From positions 1 through 17,397 of the forward strand of contig JAITXK010000138.1 of NCBI GenBank assembly GCA_031284765.1: 17,397 nt of DNA, given 5' to 3'. Positions 7,060 to 14,312 of the stretch are shown here, piece by piece. Under the pieces are notes generated by a model that was not told the DNA's origin, did no database searches, and was given only the letters and a program-made list of their open reading frames with translations. Position numbers and translations under genes: made by a program. This DNA comes from Candidatus Symbiothrix sp. (GTDB lineage: Bacteria; Bacteroidota; Bacteroidia; Bacteroidales; Azobacteroidaceae). Positions within the stretch are counted from its first letter, which is position 1; each line of letters opens with the position of its first letter.

Positions 7060-7601
7060 GCGTTTTCCTTTTTTTAGCAGAAGGTTTTGAAGAAATTGAA
7101 GCCGTCTCCACCATTGACATCCTGCGCCGCGGCGGATTGGACGTGACTACCATATCCATTAGTAATCACCCAACAGTTACAGGAGCACACGGCATTCCGG
7201 TAATCGCCGACGCCTTGTTTGATGAAATCGATTTCTCGTCCGGCGAAATCTTAATATTGCCCGGCGGAATGCCCGGCGCTAAAAATCTGAACGAACATGC
7301 AGGCTTTAAATCCCTCTTGAAACACTATGCTGCCAACGGCAAATACATTGCCGCCATCTGCGCCGCTCCCTTGGTCTTGGGAGAATTGAATGTATTGCAA
7401 GGGAAAAAGGCGGTCGTCTATCCCGGCTACGAAGACTATCTGCACGGAGCAACGGTTCTCAAAGAAAACGTCGTGAAAGACGGCAATATTATTACCGGAC
7501 GCGGACCGGGCGCTGTAGTTGATTTTGCTTTGACATTGGTGGCTGAATTGCGGGGACAGGCTCAGGCAACTGATGTGGCGGAAAAAATGTTGTTGAAATA
7601 A
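7056..7601 (+). CDS. DJ-1/PfpI family protein (ThiJ-like)
   Basis: A 181-residue cytoplasmic protein of the DJ-1/PfpI superfamily. The nucleophile-elbow cysteine is C102 in A-A-I-C-A-A-P. The partner glutamate is E15 in G-F-E-E-I-E-A, equivalent to Glu18 of human DJ-1. Length and the L-P-G-G-M-P-G segment are typical. Members have been assigned chaperone, glyoxalase or deglycase, and oxidative-stress roles, and sequence alone does not choose between them. The start overlaps the tonB-like stop by ATGA and deoC follows after 12 bp. Its position before deoC, whose product forms aldehydes, makes an aldehyde or oxidative-stress function attractive but unproven. Confidence 0.92.
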   Translation: MSVFLFLAEGFEEIEAVSTIDILRRGGLDVTTISISNHPTVTGAHGIPVIADALFDEIDFSSGEILILPGGMPGAKNLNEHAGFKSLLKHYAANGKYIAAICAAPLVLGELNVLQGKKAVVYPGYEDYLHGATVLKENVVKDGNIITGRGPGAVVDFALTLVAELRGQAQATDVAEKMLLK

Positions 7602-7613
7602 TCAAACAAAAAC

Positions 7614-8465
7614 ATGAGTAAATACGAAGAAGTATTACATAAATTTAATTTGAATCTCCAAGACGGAGACGTGAGCCGGAAAACCGCCGAAATCATCGGC
7701 AAAACGAGCGAAAATCTCAGGCCGGAAGTATTGAAATTTTTATATTCCTGTATTGATTTGACTTCCTTGGGATCGGAAGACTCAAAAGAAAATATCTGGA
7801 AATTTGTGGAAAAAGTGAATGATTTCGATGGCTCCCGCACCGATATGGGCAATGTAGCCGCCATCTGCGTCTATCCCAATTTCGTATCAACGGTAAAAGA
7901 AGCCTTGCGTGCCGATGTCAAAATTGCTTCAGTGGCAGGTGGATTTCCGTCATCGCAAACATTTATGGAAATAAAAATAGCGGAAGCCTCTTTGGCCATA
8001 GCCGATGGCGCTAACGAAATCGACACCGTGCTGAATTGCGGCGAGTTTCTCGACAACAATTTGGAAGAAGTTTGCGACGAAATCATCGAAATAAAGGATG
8101 CTTGCCGGGACACCCGGTTGAAAGTCATTTTGGAAACCGGTTTGCTGAAAACAGCCGGCAACATCAAAAAGGCATCCATCTTGTCGATGTATTCGGGAGC
8201 CGATTTCATCAAAACATCAACCGGAAAAGTCTATTCCGGAGCATCGCCAGAAGCCGTTTACGTGATGTGTGAAGCAATAAAAGAATATGATCAATTGAAT
8301 CATCGCAAAGTCGGCATCAAAGTTTCAGGCGGCATTCGCACCGCACAGGAAGCCGTGCAATATTACACGATTGTGAAAGAAATTCTGGGCGAAGCATGGC
8401 TGACACCCGACTATTTCCGCATCGGAGCAAGCAGTTTAACCCATCATTTATTACAAGCATTATGA
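7614..8465 (+). CDS. deoC: Deoxyribose-phosphate aldolase
   Basis: A 283-residue class I aldolase that splits 2-deoxyribose-5-phosphate into glyceraldehyde-3-phosphate and acetaldehyde in deoxynucleoside catabolism. The Schiff-base lysine is K200 in D-F-I-K-T-S-T-G-K, matching K167 of the E. coli enzyme. The second active-site lysine is K236 in V-G-I-K-V-S-G-G, matching E. coli K201. The aspartate of N-E-I-D (D137) corresponds to E. coli D102. It is somewhat longer than the E. coli form because of an N-terminal extension of about 40 residues. The start is ATG 7614, 12 bp after the DJ-1 gene. Its TGA stop overlaps the ATG of the VanZ-like gene. Ton genes with deoC are an odd metabolic pairing, which suggests a conserved but mixed operon. 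Confidence 0.96.
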   Translation: MSKYEEVLHKFNLNLQDGDVSRKTAEIIGKTSENLRPEVLKFLYSCIDLTSLGSEDSKENIWKFVEKVNDFDGSRTDMGNVAAICVYPNFVSTVKEALRADVKIASVAGGFPSSQTFMEIKIAEASLAIADGANEIDTVLNCGEFLDNNLEEVCDEIIEIKDACRDTRLKVILETGLLKTAGNIKKASILSMYSGADFIKTSTGKVYSGASPEAVYVMCEAIKEYDQLNHRKVGIKVSGGIRTAQEAVQYYTIVKEILGEAWLTPDYFRIGASSLTHHLLQAL

Positions 8466-8848
8466 TTCTTCCAACACTCAAAAAATACTGTATAAGTATC
8501 CTCTTTTGTATAGTGATACTGGTTCTTTGTTTCATAAATCCGCCTCAAGTACAGATGGATCTTCCGATGACTAATATAGATAAATTAGTCCATTTCCTCA
8601 TGTTTTTAGGCTTATCGGGAATCGTCTTTTTCGATAATACGGCGTATTTGAAAAAAAAGACCGGTGCGGTGCGAATTGCCTTAGGGTCATTCCTTTTTCC
8701 TGTCGCACTCAGCGGCTTGATTGAAATTATGCAGGAATATTTAACCACCACACGGAGTGGCGATTGGATGGATTTCCTCTTCGATGTCATCGGCGCTTTG
8801 CTCGGTAGCCTGATTTGCCGGAGTATTGACCGGCGGCTTCGCAGCTAA
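8462..8848 (+). CDS. VanZ-like small membrane protein
   Basis: A 128-residue integral membrane protein with four hydrophobic segments at about 9-26, 41-58, 69-88 and 103-120. It has VanZ-family landmarks: D-K-x-x-H-F at 40-45 ahead of the second helix, E-x-x-Q at 88-91 after the third, and acidic positions D101/D104/D108 before the last helix. VanZ-like proteins are common, and most have no known function beyond the teicoplanin-resistance namesake. I chose ATG 8462 because it forms an ATGA overlap with the deoC stop; the longer frame from 8396 lies inside deoC. The last 35 codons, including the fourth helix, overlap the 3' end of rnc on the opposite strand. Confidence 0.83.
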   Translation: MILPTLKKYCISILFCIVILVLCFINPPQVQMDLPMTNIDKLVHFLMFLGLSGIVFFDNTAYLKKKTGAVRIALGSFLFPVALSGLIEIMQEYLTTTRSGDWMDFLFDVIGALLGSLICRSIDRRLRS

Positions 8849-9604
8849 TATTTCCCGGACAAATTCTGTATTTGTTTTAATCATTTGCAAACTCATCTCG
8901 GCAGCTTTCTGATGGGCTTCTTTCTTGGAACTTCCGGAACCAGTGCCTGCGCCCACTTCGTTGAGTAAAGCTTGTGTGTAAAAAATCAGATTGTGTTCAT
9001 GATCAATGGATTTCCGGTTAATTTCAAAACGCATCTCCACTCTGTTTTTTTGACACCATTCCAACAATTTGGATTTGAAGTTGACTTCTTTTTTTGCCAA
9101 TTCTTCCAGATTGATATAGGGATGTATGATTCTGTCTTCGATAAATTGCCGGGTTTTGCGATAACCTTGATCTAAATAAATAGCGCCGATAAATGCCTCC
9201 AAAGCATTTCCCCCGATATGATTTTTCTGTTTACTGATGATAGCGGAGTGTCTGACAAGCCTCAGCAATCCCATTTCAACGGCAATCTTATCCATGCTTT
9301 CCCGCTGCACCATTTTGGAGCGTGTATTTGTTAGAAAGCCTTCATTGTGTTCGGGAAATTTTTGAAATACAATTTCGGCCACGATGGCATTCAGAATGGC
9401 ATCACCCAAAAATTCCAACCGCTCGTTGTTGTGATAGCGGGTATGTTTGTTTTTTTGTTCTTGGGATGAAGATTGATGCAACAAGGCTTCTTCGTACAGT
9501 GAAAGGTCTTTGGGAATGAATCCGAGGATTTGGTATAAAGCAAAACAAATCTCTTTATTCGCATGAAAAAAGAGATTTATCCGATTCAATATAGGCTTTA
9601 ACAC
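8741..9604 (-). CDS. rnc: Ribonuclease III
   Basis: A 287-residue double-strand-specific endoribonuclease that acts in rRNA processing and mRNA turnover. The signature N-E-R-L-E-F-L-G-D-A is at 60-69 with metal ligands E64 and D68. The second acidic site is E136 in G-N-A-L-E-A. N133 occupies the position of E. coli D114, an exchange I recall as normal in Bacteroidetes. The dsRNA-binding domain spans about 174-245 with the G-S-S-K-K-E-A-H-Q-K-A-A helix. Translation starts at GTG 9604, 3 bp after fabF, and the N-terminus matches relatives in extent. The acidic 35-residue tail after the dsRBD is encoded entirely in the region antisense to the VanZ-like gene. Confidence 0.96.
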   Translation of the reverse strand: MLKPILNRINLFFHANKEICFALYQILGFIPKDLSLYEEALLHQSSSQEQKNKHTRYHNNERLEFLGDAILNAIVAEIVFQKFPEHNEGFLTNTRSKMVQRESMDKIAVEMGLLRLVRHSAIISKQKNHIGGNALEAFIGAIYLDQGYRKTRQFIEDRIIHPYINLEELAKKEVNFKSKLLEWCQKNRVEMRFEINRKSIDHEHNLIFYTQALLNEVGAGTGSGSSKKEAHQKAAEMSLQMIKTNTEFVREILAAKPPVNTPANQATEQSADDIEEEIHPIATPCGG

Positions 9605-9607
9605 CGT

Positions 9608-10909
9608 TTACTTGACAAATTTTTTGACAATGATGCAAGCGTTGTGTCCTCCAAAACCAAAGGTATTGGAAAGGGCGGCTCTCACCGGTCGTTTTTCGGC
9701 TGTATTAAACGTGTAATTCAAGTCGTAATCAATTTCAGCATCGTCATCACCCGGAGTATGGTTGATGGTTGGCGGAACAATGTCGTTTTGCACGGCTAAA
9801 ATACAAGCCAGCGCTTCGACAGCGCCTGCCGCTCCCAACATGTGTCCGGTCATTGACTTAGTGGAACTGATATTCAACTTATAGGCACTTTCTCCAAATA
9901 CTTCTTTGATGGCTTTTACTTCCGAAGGATCGCCTACGGGGGTAGAAGTTCCGTGTACATTGATGTAATCAATATCGGAAGGCTTCATGTGTGCATCCGC
10001 CAACGCATTTTGCATGACCAATATGGCGCCGATACCGTCGGGATGGGAAGCCGTTAAATGATAGGCATCGCCCGAAGCGCCACCGCCGACTACTTCGGCA
10101 TAGATTTTTGCACCACGCGCCAAAGCATGTTCCAGTTCTTCCAAAACGAGGCAAGCGCCCCCTTCTCCCATAACGAAACCATCACGGCTCGCGCTAAACG
10201 GCCGGGAAGCGGTTTCAGGAGAATCGTTGCGAACAGAAAGGGCATGCATGGCATTGAATCCACCAATGCCGGCTACTGTGATAGCTGCTTCCGCACCGCC
10301 GGTTACAATCGCATCTGCTTTTCCCAATCGAATAAGGTCGAATGCAGAAACGGTTCCGTTGGTAGAAGAAGCACAAGCCGAAACAATACCGTAATTAGGC
10401 CCTCTGAATCCATATAAAATGGAAATATGTCCGGCAGCAATATCGCCGATCATTTTAGGAATAAAATACGGATTCAATCGCGGACCCTTATCTTCGTTTT
10501 GGAAATAATTGCCCACTTCCTGTTCAAAGGTTGCAATGCCTCCGATGCCGGACGAAAAGACAACGCCTACCCGATTGGTGTCAACCAGCGGTTGCTTGCC
10601 GGATGGTGTCTCTTTCATTACACTTGCGTCTTCTACTAACCGTGCATCTGCTATGGCTTCTTTGGCTGCTATTACGGCGAATTGTGCGTACCTGTCCATC
10701 TTCTTTGCTTCTTTCTTGTCAATGTGAATCGTCGGATCGAAATCCTTCACTTCGCAAGCAAACTGCGTTTTGAATTTGGAGGTGTCAAACAAAGTAATGG
10801 GCCCAGCTCCGTTTACACCGTTAATCAAAGATTTCCATGTTGTTTCAACATCGTTACCTAAGGGTGTAATGGCACCTAAGCCCGTTACTACTACTCTTTT
10901 TAATTCCAT
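9608..10909 (-). CDS. fabF: Beta-ketoacyl-ACP synthase II
   Basis: A 433-residue condensing enzyme that extends acyl-ACP with malonyl-ACP in fatty-acid synthesis. The Cys-His-His triad is C179 in S-A-C-A-S-S, H319 in V-H-G-T-S-T, and H356 in M-T-G-H-M-L-G. The C-terminal glycine-rich N-T-F-G-F-G-G-H-N segment is intact. This triad and the length identify the FabF/FabB class and exclude FabH. It sits between acpP (28 bp upstream) and rnc (3 bp downstream), the widespread acpP-fabF-rnc order that links lipid synthesis with RNase III. The ATG at 10909 gives the conserved M-x-x-K-R-V-V-V-T-G-L-G start. Confidence 0.97.
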   Translation of the reverse strand: MELKRVVVTGLGAITPLGNDVETTWKSLINGVNGAGPITLFDTSKFKTQFACEVKDFDPTIHIDKKEAKKMDRYAQFAVIAAKEAIADARLVEDASVMKETPSGKQPLVDTNRVGVVFSSGIGGIATFEQEVGNYFQNEDKGPRLNPYFIPKMIGDIAAGHISILYGFRGPNYGIVSACASSTNGTVSAFDLIRLGKADAIVTGGAEAAITVAGIGGFNAMHALSVRNDSPETASRPFSASRDGFVMGEGGACLVLEELEHALARGAKIYAEVVGGGASGDAYHLTASHPDGIGAILVMQNALADAHMKPSDIDYINVHGTSTPVGDPSEVKAIKEVFGESAYKLNISSTKSMTGHMLGAAGAVEALACILAVQNDIVPPTINHTPGDDDAEIDYDLNYTFNTAEKRPVRAALSNTFGFGGHNACIIVKKFVK

Positions 10910-10937
10910 AAGGATAATTTTAGCTCAACAAAAAAGA

Positions 10938-11186
10938 TTAGTTTGCTTCGTTTTCGTGAACTTCGATGTATTTGACTGCGTCAGCAACAGTTTGGATAGA
11001 TTGTGCTTGATCATCCGGAATGGGATTCATGTTAAATGCTTTTTCAAACGCCATGATTAACTCTACGGTGTCTAATGAATCCGCTCCTAAATCAATAGTG
11101 AAACTTGCTTCGTCAGTTACTGCTAATTTGTCTACACTTAAATTTTCAGCAATCAAATCTTTAACTCTTTCTGCAACTTGTGACAT
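10938..11186 (-). CDS. acpP: Acyl carrier protein
   Basis: An 82-residue acidic carrier protein that holds growing acyl chains on 4'-phosphopantetheine. The attachment serine is S37 in the canonical L-G-A-D-S-L-D-T-V-E-L. After helix II the protein reads F-E-K-A-F-N-M-N-P-I-P-D-D. Compared with the usual F-x-I-x-I-P-D-D spacing in ACPs, this looks one residue longer. The gene is the first of the acpP-fabF-rnc group, with a good minus-strand -7 element about 55 bp upstream and fabF 28 bp downstream. Confidence 0.97.
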   Translation of the reverse strand: MSQVAERVKDLIAENLSVDKLAVTDEASFTIDLGADSLDTVELIMAFEKAFNMNPIPDDQAQSIQTVADAVKYIEVHENEAN

Positions 11187-11227
11187 AAATTTTAACTTTT
11201 TTAATTAATAAATATAAAGAATAGTGC

Positions 11228-11235
11228 TAATTTTG
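11228..11235 (+). promoter_or_regulatory. Possible -7 element for the purN operon
   Basis: TAATTTTG fits the TAnnTTTG consensus and would start transcription near 11241, about 100 nt before the purN ATG. No convincing TTG-type -33 element sits 19-21 bp upstream, so this is a weak call. It faces the predicted acpP -7 element only 5 bp away. Confidence 0.3.
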
Positions 11236-11240
11236 CGGTG

Positions 11241-11248
11241 CAAAGGAA
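11241..11248 (-). promoter_or_regulatory. Likely -7 element for acpP-fabF-rnc
   Basis: Read on the minus strand this is TTCCTTTG followed by CACC. It is one mismatch from TAnnTTTG and similar in its downstream bases to many Bacteroidetes housekeeping promoters I recall. The implied start near 11235 gives a leader of about 48 nt before the acpP ATG at 11186. The -33 region is AT-rich without a clear TTG. Confidence 0.4.
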
Positions 11249-11339
11249 AGCATTTTTCCTGAAATAAAAAAGAAATTTAAGAATTAATTGCACATTTAAC
11301 GTTGTTGTGTGCAAAAAAACAGAATCGATAAATCAAAAA

Positions 11340-11930
11340 ATGAAAAATGTAAAAGCTTGTAAGATAGCCTTGTTGGCTTCAGGTTCCGGCTCTAATGCCG
11401 AGAATATTGTGCGATATTTTGAGCATCATCCAAAAGTTGAATTTCCGTTGATTTTGGCAAATAAAACAGAGGCATTTATTCACGAACGGGCTAAAAAGTT
11501 GAATATTCCATCTTATACCATTTCCAAAAGCGGGTTTGAAAACGGGGAGGCATTGCAACTATTGCAACAACATTCCGTGGATTGGATTATTTTAGCCGGG
11601 TTTTTACTAAAAATTCCCGACAATCTGTTGCAGGCTTTTCCAAATAAAATCATCAATATTCATCCGGCTTTGTTACCGAAATTCGGTGGAAAAGGCATGT
11701 ACGGTTCACATGTACACGAGGCGGTGGTAGCTCATCGGGAAACGGAATCGGGCATTACGATTCATTATGTGAATGAAAATTATGATGAAGGCTTGATCAT
11801 TTTTCAAGCCAAATGTCCGGTCTTGCCGGCCGATTCTCCGGAAGATGTGGCCGCGAAGGTGCATGAATTGGAGTACCGGCATTTCCCGGCAGTGATTGAG
11901 CGGGTGGTTTGCGGGGCGTTGACGCGGTGA
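11340..11930 (+). CDS. purN: Phosphoribosylglycinamide formyltransferase
   Basis: A 196-residue folate-dependent GAR transformylase, the third step of purine synthesis, transferring formyl from 10-formyl-THF to GAR. The family triad is visible as N106 and H108 in I-N-I-H-P-A-L-L-P and D149 in N-Y-D-E-G. The phosphate-binding S-G-S-G-S-N motif is at 14-19, near the start. I chose ATG 11340 over the GTG at 11307 because it places the first strand (K-I-A-L-L-A-S-G) at the normal distance from the N-terminus. The gene opens a plus-strand operon that continues with a DUF7033 gene, ruvB and a flippase, and it is divergent from acpP. Confidence 0.95.
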   Translation: MKNVKACKIALLASGSGSNAENIVRYFEHHPKVEFPLILANKTEAFIHERAKKLNIPSYTISKSGFENGEALQLLQQHSVDWIILAGFLLKIPDNLLQAFPNKIINIHPALLPKFGGKGMYGSHVHEAVVAHRETESGITIHYVNENYDEGLIIFQAKCPVLPADSPEDVAAKVHELEYRHFPAVIERVVCGALTR

Positions 11931-11955
11931 AAAAATGTACTTTTATAAAAAAAAT

Positions 11956-13278
11956 ATGCTGACCATTTATACTACTTCCCAAAAAACAAACCGGCTCGAA
12001 TACATAGCCGGACACCTTTTCAAGCGAATATTGGGCACGGAATTTCAATTCACTTCCGACAGGGAATATTTTGCACAACAGAGTGGCGCTTGTATCAATT
12101 ATTCCGATGCGGTGTTGAATCACGGATTGCAAATTGTTCCCCAAGGATTGCTGTTTGAAACCGGCATTCATCGCTTCGAGGAACTTCAGGTATCGGAATG
12201 GCGGGGACTGTTCTGCTTCTTTTATTCCGGACAAGGCGATATTCCGTTCGATTTATTTTCAGCCGCGCTTTATTTGTTGTGCCTGTATGAAGAATATCTT
12301 CCGAAACAATTGGACAAGCATTCCCGATTCAGGCATCAGGATTCACTGCTGTTTCAACACGATTGCCTGGAAACGCCTGTCATCGACCGCTGGGCGTATG
12401 GATTGATGGAAGAACTGCAAAAAGCAGGATATGACACCTCGGATTTCGAGCTCCGGCAATACCGTTTTGTACCCACCTACGATATTGACCACCCCTATTT
12501 ATACCGATACAAAGCTTGGTTTAAACAGTTAGGCGGAGCGTTGCGGGATATACTGAAAGGCAAATGGAAAAAAATCCAAGAACGCGTATCTGTCCTCGTT
12601 CATTTAAATGAAGACCCTTATATGATTGCTTTAAAACAAATAAACTGGCATCAAAAACATTGGCAGCGGAGGTATTTTCTGTTTGTGTTGTTGGGGAAAA
12701 AGGGAAAATTAGGCCGTTCAACCGCGTATTCGCCAAAAAAATTTTATAAGCGATTAAAAACGATGGATTTAGCGCATATCGGCATGCATCCTTCTTACTA
12801 TGCATTACATAATTCCACGCTTTTGCTTAGCGAGAAATTGAAATTAGAAACCATTACGAATCGAAGAATTAAGTATTCGAGATATCATTTTTTGAGAATA
12901 CAAAGTCCTGAAAGTTTTCAGGCTTTAGATTCCATCGGAATAAAAGAAGATTTCAGTCTGGCATTTGCCCATGCGTCCGGATTTCGGTCGGGAACATCCA
13001 TTCCCTATCCGTTCTACGATTTGGAAAAAGACGAAGTCAGCCGTTTACTGATTCGCCCCACGGTTATGATGGATTCTACCCTGCTCTTTCACTTGAAATA
13101 CACCCCTGAGATCGCTTTGATCAAGATTAAAATGCTGATTGACGAATGTAAACAATACGGCGGAGATTACACCAGCCTTTGGCACAATTCCAATTTAGCA
13201 GGCTCACCGGAAAGTAATCCGTGGATAAATGTGTTTATTGAATCATCGGAATATGCGATTTCGCAGGAAAAGTCGTAA
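11956..13278 (+). CDS. Polysaccharide-deacetylase-like protein with DUF7033-type N-terminus
   Basis: About 440 residues. The N-terminal half (about 1-165) has no familiar motif beyond resemblance to the Bacteroidetes DUF7033-type region. The second half carries a NodB-like set: T-Y-D-I-D-H-P (D176, D178) as motif 1, H-I-G-M-H-P-S (H274, H278) as an H-x-x-x-H motif 2, then F-A-H-A-S-G-F-R-S-G-T and S-L-W-H-N towards the C-terminus. These suggest metal-dependent deacetylation of a cell-surface glycan, with the substrate unknown. No signal peptide is seen, so action on a cytoplasmic precursor is possible. I prefer ATG 11956 over 11935 because the family start resembles M-L-x-I-Y-T and the spacing is normal. 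It lies 25 bp after purN and 9 bp before ruvB. The flippase two genes on fits an envelope-polysaccharide role. Confidence 0.75.
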   Translation: MLTIYTTSQKTNRLEYIAGHLFKRILGTEFQFTSDREYFAQQSGACINYSDAVLNHGLQIVPQGLLFETGIHRFEELQVSEWRGLFCFFYSGQGDIPFDLFSAALYLLCLYEEYLPKQLDKHSRFRHQDSLLFQHDCLETPVIDRWAYGLMEELQKAGYDTSDFELRQYRFVPTYDIDHPYLYRYKAWFKQLGGALRDILKGKWKKIQERVSVLVHLNEDPYMIALKQINWHQKHWQRRYFLFVLLGKKGKLGRSTAYSPKKFYKRLKTMDLAHIGMHPSYYALHNSTLLLSEKLKLETITNRRIKYSRYHFLRIQSPESFQALDSIGIKEDFSLAFAHASGFRSGTSIPYPFYDLEKDEVSRLLIRPTVMMDSTLLFHLKYTPEIALIKIKMLIDECKQYGGDYTSLWHNSNLAGSPESNPWINVFIESSEYAISQEKS

Positions 13279-13287
13279 CTTTGGCGC

Positions 13288-14307
13288 ATGGATAATTATA
13301 ACATACGCTCCAATCAGTTAAATGAAAAAGAAACAGAGTTCGAGAATGCTTTGCGACCCCTGTCCTTCCAAAGTTTCAGCGGTCAGGACAAGATTGTCGA
13401 AAATCTGAGGATCTTCGTGCAAGCAGCCCGGATGCGGGGCGAGTCGCTCGACCATGTCTTGTTGCACGGCCCTCCCGGATTGGGGAAAACCACGCTCTCC
13501 AACATCATTGCCAACGAGTTGAATGTTGGATTCAAAATTACGTCCGGCCCCGTGCTGGACAAACCCGGCGACTTGGCGGGACTTCTCACATCCTTGGAAA
13601 AGAACGATGTCCTTTTTATCGACGAAATCCATCGCTTAAGTTCCGTGGTGGAGGAATACCTGTATTCCGCCATGGAAGATTACCGCATTGATATCCTGAT
13701 TGACAAAGGCCCCAGCGCCCGCTCCATACAAATTGATTTAGAGCCGTTCACCCTGGTCGGCGCCACGACCCGAAGCGGATTGCTGACTTCGCCCCTCCGC
13801 GCACGTTTCGGCATCAATCTCCATTTGGAATACTATGACATCAGTACCCTAACGTCCATCGTCCACCGATCGGCAGGAATTCTGGATGTGCCTTGCGAAG
13901 AAGACGCTGCCGTCGAAATTGCTTCCCGAAGCCGCGGAACGCCCCGTATCTGCAATGCCCTGCTTCGCCGTGTCCGTGACTTTGCGCAAGTGAAAGGCAA
14001 CGGGAAAATCGACAAAGCCATCGCCTGCTTTGCCTTGGAAGCCCTCAACATTGACAAATACGGCTTGGACGAAATTGACAACAAAATCCTATTGACCGTC
14101 ATCGACAAATTCGGCGGCGGACCGGTTGGATTGACCACCATCGCAACCGCTTTGGGAGAAGACCCGGGCACCATTGAAGAAGTGTACGAACCTTTCCTCA
14201 TCAAAGAAGGCTTTTTGAAACGGACGCCGCGGGGACGCGAGGTCACGCCTTTGGCTTATTCGCATCTGGGGCGGACGCGCGAGGTGCAGCAAGGAACATT
14301 ATTTTAA
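13288..14307 (+). CDS. ruvB: Holliday junction branch-migration ATPase RuvB
   Basis: A 339-residue AAA+ motor that forms hexameric rings on both sides of RuvA-bound Holliday junctions and drives branch migration during recombinational repair. Walker A is G-P-P-G-L-G-K-T-T at 61-69 and Walker B is D-E-I-H at 112-115. The segment G-A-T-T-R-S-G-L-L-T-S-P-L-R-A-R-F-G carries the sensor and arginine-finger region. The C-terminus has the winged-helix T-P-R-G-R-E-V-T-P motif. Length is normal and no key residue is missing. It starts 9 bp after the deacetylase-like gene, and the flippase follows after 5 bp. ruvA and ruvC are not in the window. Confidence 0.98.
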   Translation: MDNYNIRSNQLNEKETEFENALRPLSFQSFSGQDKIVENLRIFVQAARMRGESLDHVLLHGPPGLGKTTLSNIIANELNVGFKITSGPVLDKPGDLAGLLTSLEKNDVLFIDEIHRLSSVVEEYLYSAMEDYRIDILIDKGPSARSIQIDLEPFTLVGATTRSGLLTSPLRARFGINLHLEYYDISTLTSIVHRSAGILDVPCEEDAAVEIASRSRGTPRICNALLRRVRDFAQVKGNGKIDKAIACFALEALNIDKYGLDEIDNKILLTVIDKFGGGPVGLTTIATALGEDPGTIEEVYEPFLIKEGFLKRTPRGREVTPLAYSHLGRTREVQQGTLF

Positions 14308-14312
14308 ACAGC

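Noticed and set aside
10058..10417. Long plus-strand frames opposite fabF (also 3102-3497 opposite nadE)
   Set aside because: Shadow frames of strongly conserved genes, with no recognisable protein features and no promoter or spacing support.
13276..13283. TAACTTTG box just before ruvB
   Set aside because: It matches TAnnTTTG, but transcription would start at or after the ruvB ATG and there is no TTG 19-21 bp upstream. ruvB is better explained by operon transcription, though leaderless initiation cannot be fully excluded.
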